A DNA stretch of 35,745 nucleotides from an uncultured Muribaculaceae bacterium (GCA_910583795.1 CAJTZQ010000036.1:1-35745), one strand, 5' to 3'. Shown: positions 16,743-26,062, counted from the stretch's first letter. A program made the numbers and translations. Notes: generated by a model not told the origin, from the sequence alone.

Positions 16743-16902
16743 AATTTAAGTTTCGCATGCTCACTTAAGGTATTAAGGTTAAGGGGTTAAAGGGTTATAT
16801 TTATGCATTATATCTACGGAAGTTAAATATCTATCCGGAATTGGAAATTAACCTTTTCACCTTATAATCTATAACCATCAACTTTCGCAAGCGAAAATTG
16901 AA
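16743..16902 (+). repeat. Intergenic palindromic repeat, copy 3 (~160 bp)
   Basis: Same orientation as copy 1. It begins AATTTAAGTTTCGCATGCTC, carries AAGGTTAAGGGGTTAAAGGGTTA and ends in the palindrome at 16878-16901, here with one mismatched pair (GCGAAAATTGA). The palindrome stops right at the miaA stop codon (16903-16905). It fills most of the gap between crcB and miaA. Confidence 0.85.
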
Positions 16903-17811
16903 TTATTTAAGCAAACTCTTGACAGCTGAAACAAAATTATTTGGGGAGAGATCGTATGGGAGCCAATTAATTTTGAATCCACGGCGTTCCATCCCTCTTA
17001 GCCAGGTCATCTGACGCTTTGCAAATTGATGTATGGCAATTTCCAATTGAGATTTCATCTCTTCATACGACAATTTACCTATCACATGCAATGTGAGATA
17101 TTTATACTCGAGTCCATAATATATGAGATCCTCGGGATCGATACCGGAATCTATAAGACCTTTCACTTCATCGACCATACCGACATCAAGACGCTTCTGC
17201 AAACGTTCAGAAATCCTTGCACGTCTGACATCCCTGGGGACATCTACACCTATAATCACAGAATCAAGAGGAGTAGCACTATTACGGTCAGCTTTAAGAG
17301 CTTCCTCCGGATGTTGAAGATAATACTCTTCAATCTCTATTGCCCGAATGGCTCGTTTAACAGTATCGACATCAGTAACATTATGGAGTACCTTATAACC
17401 CTTAAGAATCTCAATAAGACCGTCAAGAGGTTCGGCACTTAATCGTTCCCTTAATTCTTTATTTTCCGGTACTTCCGGCATTACAATTCCACTCAATGCG
17501 GCTTCTACATACATGCCGGTCCCACCACATAGTATCGGTTGACTTCCCCTTGATTCAATATCTTTTAATACGACGTTAAAATCCTGAAGATAGCGATGTA
17601 GATTATATTTTTCTCCGGCTTTGCAAATATCTATCAAATGGTAAGGCACATCTCCATATTCATCAAGATCCTTACCGGTACCCAAATCCATTCCGCGATA
17701 AACCTGACGGGAATCGCCACTGATTATTTCTCCAGACAATGCTTTAGCTACGTCTACAGCTCTTCCGGTTTTCCCGGATGCCGTAGGTCCTACTATAGTA
17801 ATTATCTTCAC
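16903..17811 (-). CDS. miaA: tRNA dimethylallyltransferase
   Basis: Transfers a dimethylallyl group to A37 of tRNAs that read codons starting with U. The 302-residue protein is complete: P-loop GPTASGKT (residues 8-15), GDSRQVYRGMDLGTGK with the catalytic Asp, the VPYHLIDI segment, the GGTGMYVEA motif, and near the end YGLEYKYL and the QFAKRQMTWLRG signature. Its ATG overlaps the stop of the upstream membrane-protein gene by 4 bases (17808-17811), so the two are co-transcribed and probably coupled. Repeat copy 3 starts at the stop codon. Confidence 0.95.
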   Translation of the reverse strand: MKIITIVGPTASGKTGRAVDVAKALSGEIISGDSRQVYRGMDLGTGKDLDEYGDVPYHLIDICKAGEKYNLHRYLQDFNVVLKDIESRGSQPILCGGTGMYVEAALSGIVMPEVPENKELRERLSAEPLDGLIEILKGYKVLHNVTDVDTVKRAIRAIEIEEYYLQHPEEALKADRNSATPLDSVIIGVDVPRDVRRARISERLQKRLDVGMVDEVKGLIDSGIDPEDLIYYGLEYKYLTLHVIGKLSYEEMKSQLEIAIHQFAKRQMTWLRGMERRGFKINWLPYDLSPNNFVSAVKSLLK

Positions 17812-19163
17812 CGCAAAGAGTTGTTTTTTCTATCACTTCCCGTAAATTTTCTCCACCAACGTTTAAATCTGAACATTGAAGTGTCAGAATTAAACAATGA
17901 AACCTCTATCCATTTATCGTCCTGAAAATCGAGAGTAGATTTTCTCACGTCTATAAGATTGAATGTAGGGGTATAGGTCTTAATCTTTGATTTTCTGAAT
18001 CCCTCCTCATCGAATGTTTTCTCTGTCAGAAGGATAGTGGCAAGGCGTGTGGTATCAGCCACTGAAATCTCAGCAAGCTTACCGGGATTATGCATATATA
18101 GATATTTAATTTTTTCATAATCCATCCATTCTCCGTCGACATTCATTTCTTGATAATCGGATATGTCGCCGTCAAGAAAATAAAAATATCTTAAAAGGCT
18201 GTGGTTACTTAAATCACTTGACTTTCTTCCAAAGAAAAAACGCAGCTCTCCATTATCATATCCAGTCATTTTTCCAATAATTCTTTTAACTTCCGCCGCG
18301 GGGATACCATTCACTGTTCTTTTGGTAAAGAATGGTGTATCGATCACTTCCTTATATATAGCTTTAGGGTCAATGGCATGAGGATCTATAAAAATATAGT
18401 TACCACATATAACATAGAAACGCAAATATATTTTTGCTGTCATGTCATTTAATTGGTCAGGAGTGATAATCTCATTACTTTCTTTCATGTCGAGATACAA
18501 ATTATAATATCTCGCAACGAAATATAGTTCATCAAGCAGAAAAAAGATGATTGTCAACCAAGTGAAAATATACCAGTCTCTTGAATTGATATTAATATTG
18601 ATATAATAAACTTCATAGTATACCCATATCACTAACGATAGTATGCCAAAGACCAATGCCAGATTACGCAATTGAAACTGTGACTCAGATTCAAGAATAT
18701 TACCCAAGACGCCTCTTTCCCGCGAATCACCATTCCTCAATCTGCAATCTATGCATATATGAAGGAAATGACGCCGCGATATCATGATCAAGACTGTGAT
18801 AAAAACAACAGGATTAAGAATCAATGAAGGAATAAATGGATTCGTAAAGAAAATGAGTTCATGTGGAATGCCATCGATTCCCCATGCGTAAACCACATTT
18901 AATGATATCGTGACGAAAGAATAAGATAAAAGGCAATATAAAAACGCATATGGGACTATCATACACGAGGAATCCCTGCTTACCTTTGAGTTATAAATGT
19001 AAACATAGAGGAAGGCAGCACATATAATAGAGATTACCGGCGACAGATAGAATGGCAAAAGTTTTGAAAAAGCCATCATAGCGATGATCGTCACCAATCC
19101 CACTGTCAAATTCTTCCATAAATTATACAGCTGCATGCTGCTTACTTTTCCGAGATCCTCCAT
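17808..19163 (-). CDS. Membrane protein of unknown function, coupled to miaA
   Basis: I do not recognise this 451-residue protein. Its first ~240 residues hold about six hydrophobic helices (roughly 16-38, 41-57, 70-95, 105-130, 165-188 and 195-220). Between helices 4 and 5 is a polar loop with HICIDCRLRNGDSRERG, where a Cys-x2-Cys pair could bind metal or form a disulfide. The last ~210 residues look soluble, with aromatic-rich segments such as NHSLLRYFYFLDGD and a basic end. A sensor, a membrane-anchored regulator or an envelope protein would all fit. It is the first gene of a two-gene unit with miaA, which need not mean a shared function. The ATG at 19163 is the first start before the hydrophobic region. 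Confidence 0.7.
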   Translation of the reverse strand: MEDLGKVSSMQLYNLWKNLTVGLVTIIAMMAFSKLLPFYLSPVISIICAAFLYVYIYNSKVSRDSSCMIVPYAFLYCLLSYSFVTISLNVVYAWGIDGIPHELIFFTNPFIPSLILNPVVFITVLIMISRRHFLHICIDCRLRNGDSRERGVLGNILESESQFQLRNLALVFGILSLVIWVYYEVYYINININSRDWYIFTWLTIIFFLLDELYFVARYYNLYLDMKESNEIITPDQLNDMTAKIYLRFYVICGNYIFIDPHAIDPKAIYKEVIDTPFFTKRTVNGIPAAEVKRIIGKMTGYDNGELRFFFGRKSSDLSNHSLLRYFYFLDGDISDYQEMNVDGEWMDYEKIKYLYMHNPGKLAEISVADTTRLATILLTEKTFDEEGFRKSKIKTYTPTFNLIDVRKSTLDFQDDKWIEVSLFNSDTSMFRFKRWWRKFTGSDRKNNSLR

Positions 19164-19213
19164 AGGGCAATCCTCTTTCTATATTCGAATTAAATCTCTT
19201 GAGTCCTGAATTC

Positions 19214-21400
19214 TTATTTTAAATTCTTATTAAGAAAATCAAGAACCTTCCTATACAATTGCACTCGTGCATTACAAATGCCAAGGCTATGTTCAAATCC
19301 GGCATAAGCCATCATGTCAAAAATGCCCCCTTCCGCATTTAATTTGGAAGCGTATTTCAGTGTATTGTAAAAATGCACATTGTCATCGCTTGTTCCGGAC
19401 ATAATCAACAGACGTGAATCCACATTTTCTGTATATCTCAATGCTGAAGAGGTTTCATAACCTGTTGAATTTTGTCCGGGGGTCAACATATACCTTTCAG
19501 TATATATAGAATCGTAAAAACGCCAATCTGTGACAGGAGCCATGGCAACACCTGCTTTAAATGGAGAATCCTTTGAACCAAGTTCCATTAGAGTCATGTA
19601 TCCGCCATAGCTCCAACCGAAACAAGCCAATCTTGAAGAATCCACATAAGGCAACGAAGCAAAATATTTAGCACCTGCTATCTGATCCTGACTTTCAAGC
19701 ACACCGAGTTGCTTATATACGGAATATGTCCACTTGGTGTTTTTAAAACCTGTTCCTCTTCCATCAACGCAAGCAATCACATATCCCTGAGAGGCGTAAT
19801 AAAACATTGCTCCCATCTTCCACTGATTCTTAACTTCCTGAGATTCCGGCCCGTTATATTGAGTCATCAGCAATGGATATTTTTTAGACGGATCGAAATT
19901 TGAAGGCTTGATAATATAAGCATCCATGTCTTCTCCGGCGGCATTTTTAACCTTCAAGAATTCCATTTTAGGAGCATCTGCATATTTTTGAGCGTAAGCG
20001 GTGTTCAATTCCACATCCGCCAGTTTCACCCCTTTTGAATTAAAAAGCCTGTACTGAGTTGGAACAGATGCATTACTATATGACAAAAGATAATATGTAA
20101 AATCCTTACTAAATCTGGCTGATGCCGTGCCCTCCTCTTTATTCATCAATTTGAAAACCCCTTTCGAATCTACAGAAGCCAAATTACGATTAATTGCTCC
20201 GAGTGAAGTGGTTTGCATATAGTGGGTACCGGTACGCGGATCTGAGCCATAATAATCGGTCACATAGAATTCACCCTTTGTGATCTGACGTTTCAAAGTT
20301 CCATTATAATCATATTGATACAGATGACGATAACCGCTTCGATCACTTCCAATCACAAATGATGTTTTGCCATATTTAACCATTTGATAAGCCTTTGGGC
20401 TCAGCCAAGCTTCAGAAGATTCAGTAAGTATCTGCTTTCCGACTGTTGATCCTGGATTTACACTAAAAAGACGAAGATTATTCTGATCTCTATTCAAAAT
20501 CATCACCATCAGACGATTTCCATTACCATCAAATTCCATTGAAGGGACATAATCAGTGTCAGAAATCGGAAGATCCATTTTTTTAACAACTCGGTTGTCT
20601 ACGTTATACGCGTGAACACTTACTATCGAGTTGGGATAACCGGCTAAAGGATATTTATATTTATACTGAGCGGGGTATGGATCTCCAAGTGGTTCACTGT
20701 CGCAATAACTACGATAATTATCAAACGAATAAGTTGGAACTTTCGACTCATCAAAACGTATAAATGCCAAGACTGAATCATCCGCACTCCATCGCATAGT
20801 GTTTGTCACACTGAACTCTTCTTCATATCCCCAATCAGGAGAACCGTTTATCACTTGATTTATAGCGCCGTCCTTAGTTACGGCAATATCAGTCTTATAA
20901 TCTATGTTTGAAACATAGATATTGTTGTCTCGTGTATAGGCTATCAACCTGCCGTCGTGCGACATCGTTGCATTGCGTTGCGGACCGTTTTCACTTACCT
21001 TGGCAAGAGTGGAACGCATTGTATCATACACGTAATAGTCGGCAGTGAAACTATGACGATATATCTTGGTGGAATTATTCCATAACAGAATCTTCCTTCC
21101 ATTGTCACTTATCTCATATCCATCAAAATCAGATATTTTAAGGTCACCTTTAATGCCGGATATGCTAAACAATACTCCGGTCTTCTTGCCAGTCTTATAA
21201 CTGAAAGTTTCTATTGATTGTCCGTCATCGCTAATTGCAGCGTAAGAAATTCCGTCTGACAGCGGAGTCATTTCTTTTACCGACTTAGGTGCAGACACCC
21301 CCGGAGCACAGTATTCTTCCACTGTAAGAGGATATGCATACGACATAAATGTCGAACAAACAATAAATCCGGAAATTATTATGGAATGTTTGAGATTCAT
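19214..21400 (-). CDS. Dipeptidyl peptidase IV-like serine peptidase (family S9B)
   Basis: An exported 728-residue prolyl peptidase that removes dipeptides from peptide N-termini, probably in the periplasm. An N-terminal signal peptide (about 22 residues, ending near SYAYP) leads into the eight-bladed beta-propeller. The DWGYEEEF segment supplies the double Glu that holds the substrate amino terminus. The alpha/beta hydrolase domain has the nucleophile in GWSYGGYM (about residue 597), the Asp in SGTSDDNVHF (about 670) and the His in GFEHSLG (about 705). The length and all catalytic parts are intact. The ATG at 21400 begins the signal peptide. Its own promoter is likely in the 125-base gap after proS; TTAATTTG just upstream is a 7-of-8 match to the -7 consensus. 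Confidence 0.93.
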   Translation of the reverse strand: MNLKHSIIISGFIVCSTFMSYAYPLTVEEYCAPGVSAPKSVKEMTPLSDGISYAAISDDGQSIETFSYKTGKKTGVLFSISGIKGDLKISDFDGYEISDNGRKILLWNNSTKIYRHSFTADYYVYDTMRSTLAKVSENGPQRNATMSHDGRLIAYTRDNNIYVSNIDYKTDIAVTKDGAINQVINGSPDWGYEEEFSVTNTMRWSADDSVLAFIRFDESKVPTYSFDNYRSYCDSEPLGDPYPAQYKYKYPLAGYPNSIVSVHAYNVDNRVVKKMDLPISDTDYVPSMEFDGNGNRLMVMILNRDQNNLRLFSVNPGSTVGKQILTESSEAWLSPKAYQMVKYGKTSFVIGSDRSGYRHLYQYDYNGTLKRQITKGEFYVTDYYGSDPRTGTHYMQTTSLGAINRNLASVDSKGVFKLMNKEEGTASARFSKDFTYYLLSYSNASVPTQYRLFNSKGVKLADVELNTAYAQKYADAPKMEFLKVKNAAGEDMDAYIIKPSNFDPSKKYPLLMTQYNGPESQEVKNQWKMGAMFYYASQGYVIACVDGRGTGFKNTKWTYSVYKQLGVLESQDQIAGAKYFASLPYVDSSRLACFGWSYGGYMTLMELGSKDSPFKAGVAMAPVTDWRFYDSIYTERYMLTPGQNSTGYETSSALRYTENVDSRLLIMSGTSDDNVHFYNTLKYASKLNAEGGIFDMMAYAGFEHSLGICNARVQLYRKVLDFLNKNLK

Positions 21401-21484
21401 GAATGTAACAAATTAAGAACCGATTATATCTTGATATTGAGGTTATGATTAATTAGGGTAAACCAAGGAGCCGTATATGACGTC

Positions 21485-21520
21485 GGTTGTCACACCATCC
21501 GTGGAGATGATGTGACAACC
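21485..21520 (-). terminator. Hairpin downstream of proS
   Basis: A 15-bp stem with one mismatch (GGTTGTCACACCATC at 21485-21499 with 21506-21520) and a 6-base loop, five bases past the proS stop. No clear T-tract follows on the minus strand, so termination may be weak or Rho-assisted. Confidence 0.55.
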
Positions 21521-21525
21521 AAATA

Positions 21526-23007
21526 TCAATAAGCTCTCGCTATTATCACACGGCGTTTAGAAGGTTTTCCAGTGACCATACATACACCCTCTTCCTCTTC
21601 AGCATCAAGAGGGATGCAACGTATTGTAGCTTTTGTTTCTTCCTTGATTTTCTCTTCAGTTTCGGTTGTACCGTCCCAATGGGCAAGGAAGAAACCGCCT
21701 TTCTCGATTCTTTCCTTGAACTCATCATAAGAATCAACTTTATAAGTATGCTCTTCACGAAGCTTGAGAGCACGTTGATAAAGACTTTTCTGTATGTCTT
21801 CAAGCTCGTTGACGATTCTATCTTCGATGCCATCAAGAGAAACCGTCTCTTTTTCAAGTGTGTCTCGACGCATGATCTCGACAGTGCCATTTTCAAGATC
21901 ACGTGTACCTATTGCGAGACGAACCGGCACACCCTTCAATTCATAGTCAGCAAACTTAAATCCCGGACGCCTGTTGTCAGAATCATCATATTTGACGCTG
22001 ACACCTCGTTTTTTAAGCTCTGCCACAATTGGGTCTACAACTTTTGAGATCTCGCCAAGCTGTTCGTTATTTTTATATATAGGCACAATGACAACCTGGA
22101 TAGGAGCGAGATGAGGAGGAAGCACAAGACCATTGTCATCTGAGTGAGTCATAATGAGAGCTCCCATCAATCGTGTAGATACTCCCCATGAATTTGCCCA
22201 CACATATTCAGGCTTGTTATCCTTATTCATGAATGTCACATCGAATGCTTTTGCAAAATTCTGTCCCAGATTGTGGGATGTGCCTGATTGGAGCGCCTTT
22301 CCGTCTTGCATCATCGCCTCAATAGTATAGGTATTGAGGGCTCCAGCAAAACGCTCATTTTCAGACTTAACACCGATAATTACCGGCATAGCCATATATT
22401 TCTCTGCAAACTCGGCATAAACATTAATCATAAGTTTAGTTCTTGCCTCGGATTCTTCTGCAGTGGCATGGGCGCAATGTCCTTCTTGCCAAAGGAATTC
22501 CGATGTGCGCAGAAACATTCGCGTGCGCATCTCCCAACGCATAACGTTTGCCCATTGATTTATCAGCAATGGAAGATCACGATAGCTATGGACCCAATTT
22601 TTATATGTTCCCCAGATTATTGTCTCTGAAGTAGGTCTTATAATATATTCCTCTTCAAGCTTTGCTGCCGGATCAACAATCACGCCGCTGCCGTCAGGAG
22701 CATTCTTCAGACGATAATGAGTAACAACCGCACATTCTTTCGCAAAGCCTTCCACATGTTCAGCTTCCCGACAAAGATAAGATTTGGGTATCAGCAAAGG
22801 GAAATATGCGTTTTGGATACCTGTTTCCTTAAACATCTTATCGAGTGTCTGTTGCATTTTTTCCCATATAGCATATCCGTATGGTTTAATCACCATACAT
22901 CCTCTCACAGCGCTTTGCTCTGCAAGATCGGCTTTTACTACAAGCTCGTTATACCATTTGGAGTAGTCTTCGCTACGTTTTGTTAGATCTTTTAATTCTT
23001 TTGCCAT
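21526..23007 (-). CDS. proS: Proline--tRNA ligase, archaeal/eukaryotic-type (ProS type 3)
   Basis: Charges tRNA-Pro in the cytoplasm. The 493-residue length, the lack of the large editing insertion between motifs 2 and 3, and the C-terminal domain ending in Tyr (IIARAY) place it in the short ProS type 3 class rather than the E. coli-like class. Visible class II parts are motif 1 around FPLLIPKSYL, motif 2 with VMRWEMRTRMFLRTSEFLWQEGHCAHAT, and motif 3 near SWGVSTRLMGALIMTHSDD. It starts at the ATG at 23007, 26 or so bases after the predicted start of transcription from a TAACTTTG box. It is followed by the peptidase gene on the same strand after a hairpin. Confidence 0.95.
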   Translation of the reverse strand: MAKELKDLTKRSEDYSKWYNELVVKADLAEQSAVRGCMVIKPYGYAIWEKMQQTLDKMFKETGIQNAYFPLLIPKSYLCREAEHVEGFAKECAVVTHYRLKNAPDGSGVIVDPAAKLEEEYIIRPTSETIIWGTYKNWVHSYRDLPLLINQWANVMRWEMRTRMFLRTSEFLWQEGHCAHATAEESEARTKLMINVYAEFAEKYMAMPVIIGVKSENERFAGALNTYTIEAMMQDGKALQSGTSHNLGQNFAKAFDVTFMNKDNKPEYVWANSWGVSTRLMGALIMTHSDDNGLVLPPHLAPIQVVIVPIYKNNEQLGEISKVVDPIVAELKKRGVSVKYDDSDNRRPGFKFADYELKGVPVRLAIGTRDLENGTVEIMRRDTLEKETVSLDGIEDRIVNELEDIQKSLYQRALKLREEHTYKVDSYDEFKERIEKGGFFLAHWDGTTETEEKIKEETKATIRCIPLDAEEEEGVCMVTGKPSKRRVIIARAY

Positions 23008-23039
23008 GACTTAGGAGGTCGAAAAAATTAATTCGTTTA

Positions 23040-23079
23040 CAAAGTTACTAAAAAAATCACCATTCTCATAATGAGAATG
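23040..23079 (-). promoter_or_regulatory. proS promoter with overlapping palindrome
   Basis: On the minus strand TAACTTTG (23047-23040) is an exact -7 box. A perfect palindrome, CATTCTCA-TAA-TGAGAATG (23061-23079), covers the place where the -33 element should be. This is a typical site for a repressor; its regulator is unknown. Confidence 0.55.
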
Positions 23080-23105
23080 TAATAATTTTAATCTTTGCTA
23101 TTTCT

Positions 23106-23570
23106 TTATCTTATGCGGTCTACAGCTTTCAATCTATTATGATCCCTGACCATACAACCATATGCAAGCAATATACCCGCAATTGCAATAAAAGGACATA
23201 GTGCGACTGACGACCATCCCATTGTGCCTCCTTCAATTGCCGTATAACCGAGACAGCCGGCTGTGGCTCCTGACGCTATCACAAACATAAGTGAAACAAG
23301 ACAAATTTTCTTCTGGAAATTAAGATTTTTAAACAAGAATATGTCAATCAGAAGAAGAACCGTGGTCGTGAGAGAAAGCACGAAAAAATACCATGTGGGA
23401 TAATTGACTTCAATCCCGCCAGTAGTTATGCCTTCCTGATAAAAGCCAAGGCTTGTAAAATTATATGTAAAATCTGTGGTCTGCACTTGACCAAGTGAAC
23501 AGAATGTGAAACACCCCATGACAACTGCCGCCACAAGGAGCAGAATGGATTGCCAACGCTGAATTACCAT
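23106..23570 (-). CDS. DUF4293 family membrane protein
   Basis: A 154-residue protein with four hydrophobic helices (about 8-28, 62-82, 90-110 and 120-140). The opening VIQRWQSILLLVA and the closing basic tail RLKAVDRIR are characteristic of DUF4293, a family found in Bacteroidetes with no known function. Length is as expected. It has its own promoter: TAAATTTG on the minus strand (23616-23609), about 40 bases before the ATG at 23570. It precedes proS on the same strand with a 98-base gap that holds the proS promoter, so the two are probably separate units. Confidence 0.85.
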   Translation of the reverse strand: MVIQRWQSILLLVAAVVMGCFTFCSLGQVQTTDFTYNFTSLGFYQEGITTGGIEVNYPTWYFFVLSLTTTVLLLIDIFLFKNLNFQKKICLVSLMFVIASGATAGCLGYTAIEGGTMGWSSVALCPFIAIAGILLAYGCMVRDHNRLKAVDRIR

Positions 23571-23608
23571 TGTATCTTTATCTTTTATAGTTTATAATTT
23601 TCGAACTA

Positions 23609-23616
23609 CAAATTTA
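23609..23616 (-). promoter_or_regulatory. DUF4293 gene -7 box (TAAATTTG)
   Basis: An exact TAnnTTTG match read on the minus strand. It would give a leader of about 30 bases before the ATG at 23570. The -33 element is not clear. Confidence 0.5.
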
Positions 23617-23789
23617 CAGAATTTCCATGAAATAAGCATCCTATTCATAAGAAAAGCTAAATATTTTAATTAATCTTATGAGAAAGTTTAACTAACGGCA
23701 CTTTTCGGCACGGCATTTGTTATAATTTGAGGCAAGGGTAATCTCATTATCCTTGAAAAACATAATCATCAACTCTAAAACAAGAATAT

Positions 23790-25979
23790 ATGACTTCTCC
23801 CCAATATCTGCCCATTCATAAAAAAGTAAAAAGACTGCTTGACAACGGAAGTCTTCATGAGGCGTTTGCATTATTACGAGACAATATCACGTCGAATTCA
23901 AGTCCTCTTATTTCTGACAAGTTGAACAAACTTGAGGAAACCTACAAATATATGATTCATTATCTCGTGGAAGGATATGCAGACAATAGCAGAGAGGAGA
24001 TGCTCTCAGGTCTAATCAATGATCTTCATTCAATCAATGATTCTATCTTGCGCAGCAAGATAATGACAGACAGCCCGGATATATATTCCTCTACCAAAAG
24101 ATTCGAAATCGTCAAGAAATCCGATTTCTCTCAAAGACTTGAGAACTACATCGATGCCTATCCTAAAGCCCTTTTAGCCAAGGGCACTGACAGTGCCCTT
24201 CAATATCAAAAGGCGGCTGACGACGCTCTTGTTGCTCTGTTTTCATATGTATGGACAATGTTCGGTGCTTCTGAGGATGAATACCGACAATTATCTAAAG
24301 CTATTACAGACACCGACCACCCGTTCGCATTTAAAGCCCAGATGATTTCGGCACTTATGCTCGGTTGTCTCGCCTACTACGACAAAAATGCTTTTACAGT
24401 ACTTCTCGATATTTATGAGTCTGATATTGATCAAAAGTTATCGGCAAGAGCCCTGACTGCAATAATGCTCGTTGTGGCATCAAACCCTGACAGGATAAAA
24501 AATGACCCCAAACTTAAGGCGAGACTCACGCTATGGCAAGACTCCATAATATCTTATCGCAGACTTCGGGAAGTTTTAATGAATTTGATACGCACAAGAG
24601 ACACCGAGAGAATATCTTCAAAAATGCAACATGAAGTTCTGCCCGAATTGATGAAACTTCGACCCGAGATTATCAACAAGCTTAAAAATTTTTCCGAAGA
24701 TTCTGATATGGAAATGCTTGACACGAATCCAGAGTGGGAAGAACTTCTTAACAAAAACGGACTCGGAGACAAACTTAAAGAGCTCAGCGAGATGCAAATG
24801 GAAGGTGGAGACGTCATGATGGTGGCTTTTTCCAACTTGAAAACTTTCCCATTTTTCAACACTGTATCAAACTGGTTCCTCCCATTTACCTCAGATCATT
24901 CCGAAATTTATTCCATTTCGAAAGATTTTGGAGCTTTCAGTGAAATTCTCGACATGGAAGGCGTGATGTGTGATTCCGATAAATATTCTTTTGCGTTCTC
25001 CCTCAGCAGAATGCCGGAATCTCAACGGAACATGATGACAATAAGAATGAATGAGCAAATGGCACAGCTAAAAGAAGTCATGGCTGATAGAAAATTGAAA
25101 TCGAGTTTGCCGGAATTTGATTCTGAAGTCACAAGGTTTGTAAGAGACATTTACCGTTTTTTTAAATTGTTCAGGAGAAAGGAAGATTTCAACGACCCAT
25201 TTAAAAAACCCATAGATTTCCAATCTTTGCCATATCTAAATGAAGTCCTTTCAGATATGGAGATTGTTAATCTTGTAGGAGAGTTCTATTTTAAACGAGG
25301 CTATTATGCCGAGGCGCTTCCCATGCTGATGCTTATAGAAAAGGAAAATCCCCAGGATAATCTGTTATGGGAAAAGATCGGTTATTGCCACAATGCACTT
25401 AATAACATTAACGAGGCGATATCGTGGTATAAAAAGGCTGAGTTGCTCAATCCCGAAAGCCAATGGCTTATAAAAAAACTTGCAGTCTGTTACATGATGA
25501 TTGGGAAATACGCCGACGCCGCCGAATATTATGCTAAAGCACTTGAGGCTGACCCCGACAACTATTCCCTGCTGATGAGCGCAGGCAACTCTCTTCTTGA
25601 AGCAGGAGATATCCAAAAGGCTTTAGCAAACTATTATCATGCCGACTATGTCAAACCCGACAGACAATCATCTTGGAGAGCACTGGCATGGGCAGAACTT
25701 CTCAATGGCAACAAAACGAAAAGTCTCGGATATTATGAGAAAATAATACACTCCGACAAATCCACAGCAAACGATAATCTTAATGCCGGGCATTTATATT
25801 ATCTGACAGGGAATTTAAAGAAAGCTGTAGAATGCTATAAGGCATGCGCAAAAGCAAAAGATTTTGGCGTTGAGAAACTTGAAGAAAGCATACGCCAAGA
25901 TCTTGATGTGATAGAGAAAGCAGGAGGAAATGCTCAGGAATTGAATCTGCTTATTGATAAAGTGAAATATGAACTATAA
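23790..25979 (+). CDS. Tetratricopeptide-repeat protein of unknown function
   Basis: A 729-residue protein with no signal peptide or membrane helix, so probably cytoplasmic. The first ~470 residues are helical and not assignable by eye. The last ~250 carry at least four TPR units, e.g. FYFKRGYYAEALPMLMLIE, IGYCHNALNNINEAISWYKK, LAVCYMMIGKYADAAEYYAK and AGNSLLEAGDIQKALANYYH. TPR arrays act as protein-binding scaffolds; the partner is unknown. The start ATG lies about 55 bases after a near-consensus promoter (TATAATTTG, 23721-23729). It is a single-gene unit closed by a strong terminator that it shares with dnaA on the other strand. Confidence 0.85.
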   Translation: MTSPQYLPIHKKVKRLLDNGSLHEAFALLRDNITSNSSPLISDKLNKLEETYKYMIHYLVEGYADNSREEMLSGLINDLHSINDSILRSKIMTDSPDIYSSTKRFEIVKKSDFSQRLENYIDAYPKALLAKGTDSALQYQKAADDALVALFSYVWTMFGASEDEYRQLSKAITDTDHPFAFKAQMISALMLGCLAYYDKNAFTVLLDIYESDIDQKLSARALTAIMLVVASNPDRIKNDPKLKARLTLWQDSIISYRRLREVLMNLIRTRDTERISSKMQHEVLPELMKLRPEIINKLKNFSEDSDMEMLDTNPEWEELLNKNGLGDKLKELSEMQMEGGDVMMVAFSNLKTFPFFNTVSNWFLPFTSDHSEIYSISKDFGAFSEILDMEGVMCDSDKYSFAFSLSRMPESQRNMMTIRMNEQMAQLKEVMADRKLKSSLPEFDSEVTRFVRDIYRFFKLFRRKEDFNDPFKKPIDFQSLPYLNEVLSDMEIVNLVGEFYFKRGYYAEALPMLMLIEKENPQDNLLWEKIGYCHNALNNINEAISWYKKAELLNPESQWLIKKLAVCYMMIGKYADAAEYYAKALEADPDNYSLLMSAGNSLLEAGDIQKALANYYHADYVKPDRQSSWRALAWAELLNGNKTKSLGYYEKIIHSDKSTANDNLNAGHLYYLTGNLKKAVECYKACAKAKDFGVEKLEESIRQDLDVIEKAGGNAQELNLLIDKVKYEL

Positions 25980-26004
25980 ATAGTGGTATTTACACAAATA
26001 CAAT

Positions 26005-26047
26005 TATAAAAGCCGCTTCTAAGGAATTCCGAGAAGCGGCTTTTATA
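26005..26047. terminator. Bidirectional terminator between the TPR gene and dnaA
   Basis: A 16-bp perfect stem (26005-26020 with 26032-26047; core AAAAGCCGCTTCT) and an 11-base loop. The stem ends in four T on each strand when read outward, which suits both convergent genes. Confidence 0.9.
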
Positions 26048-26062
26048 ATGATATAGTTTATT

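Noticed and set aside
17026..17442. A 138-codon plus-strand frame inside miaA
   Set aside because: It is fully antisense to a conserved gene with an intact active site, and has no family features.
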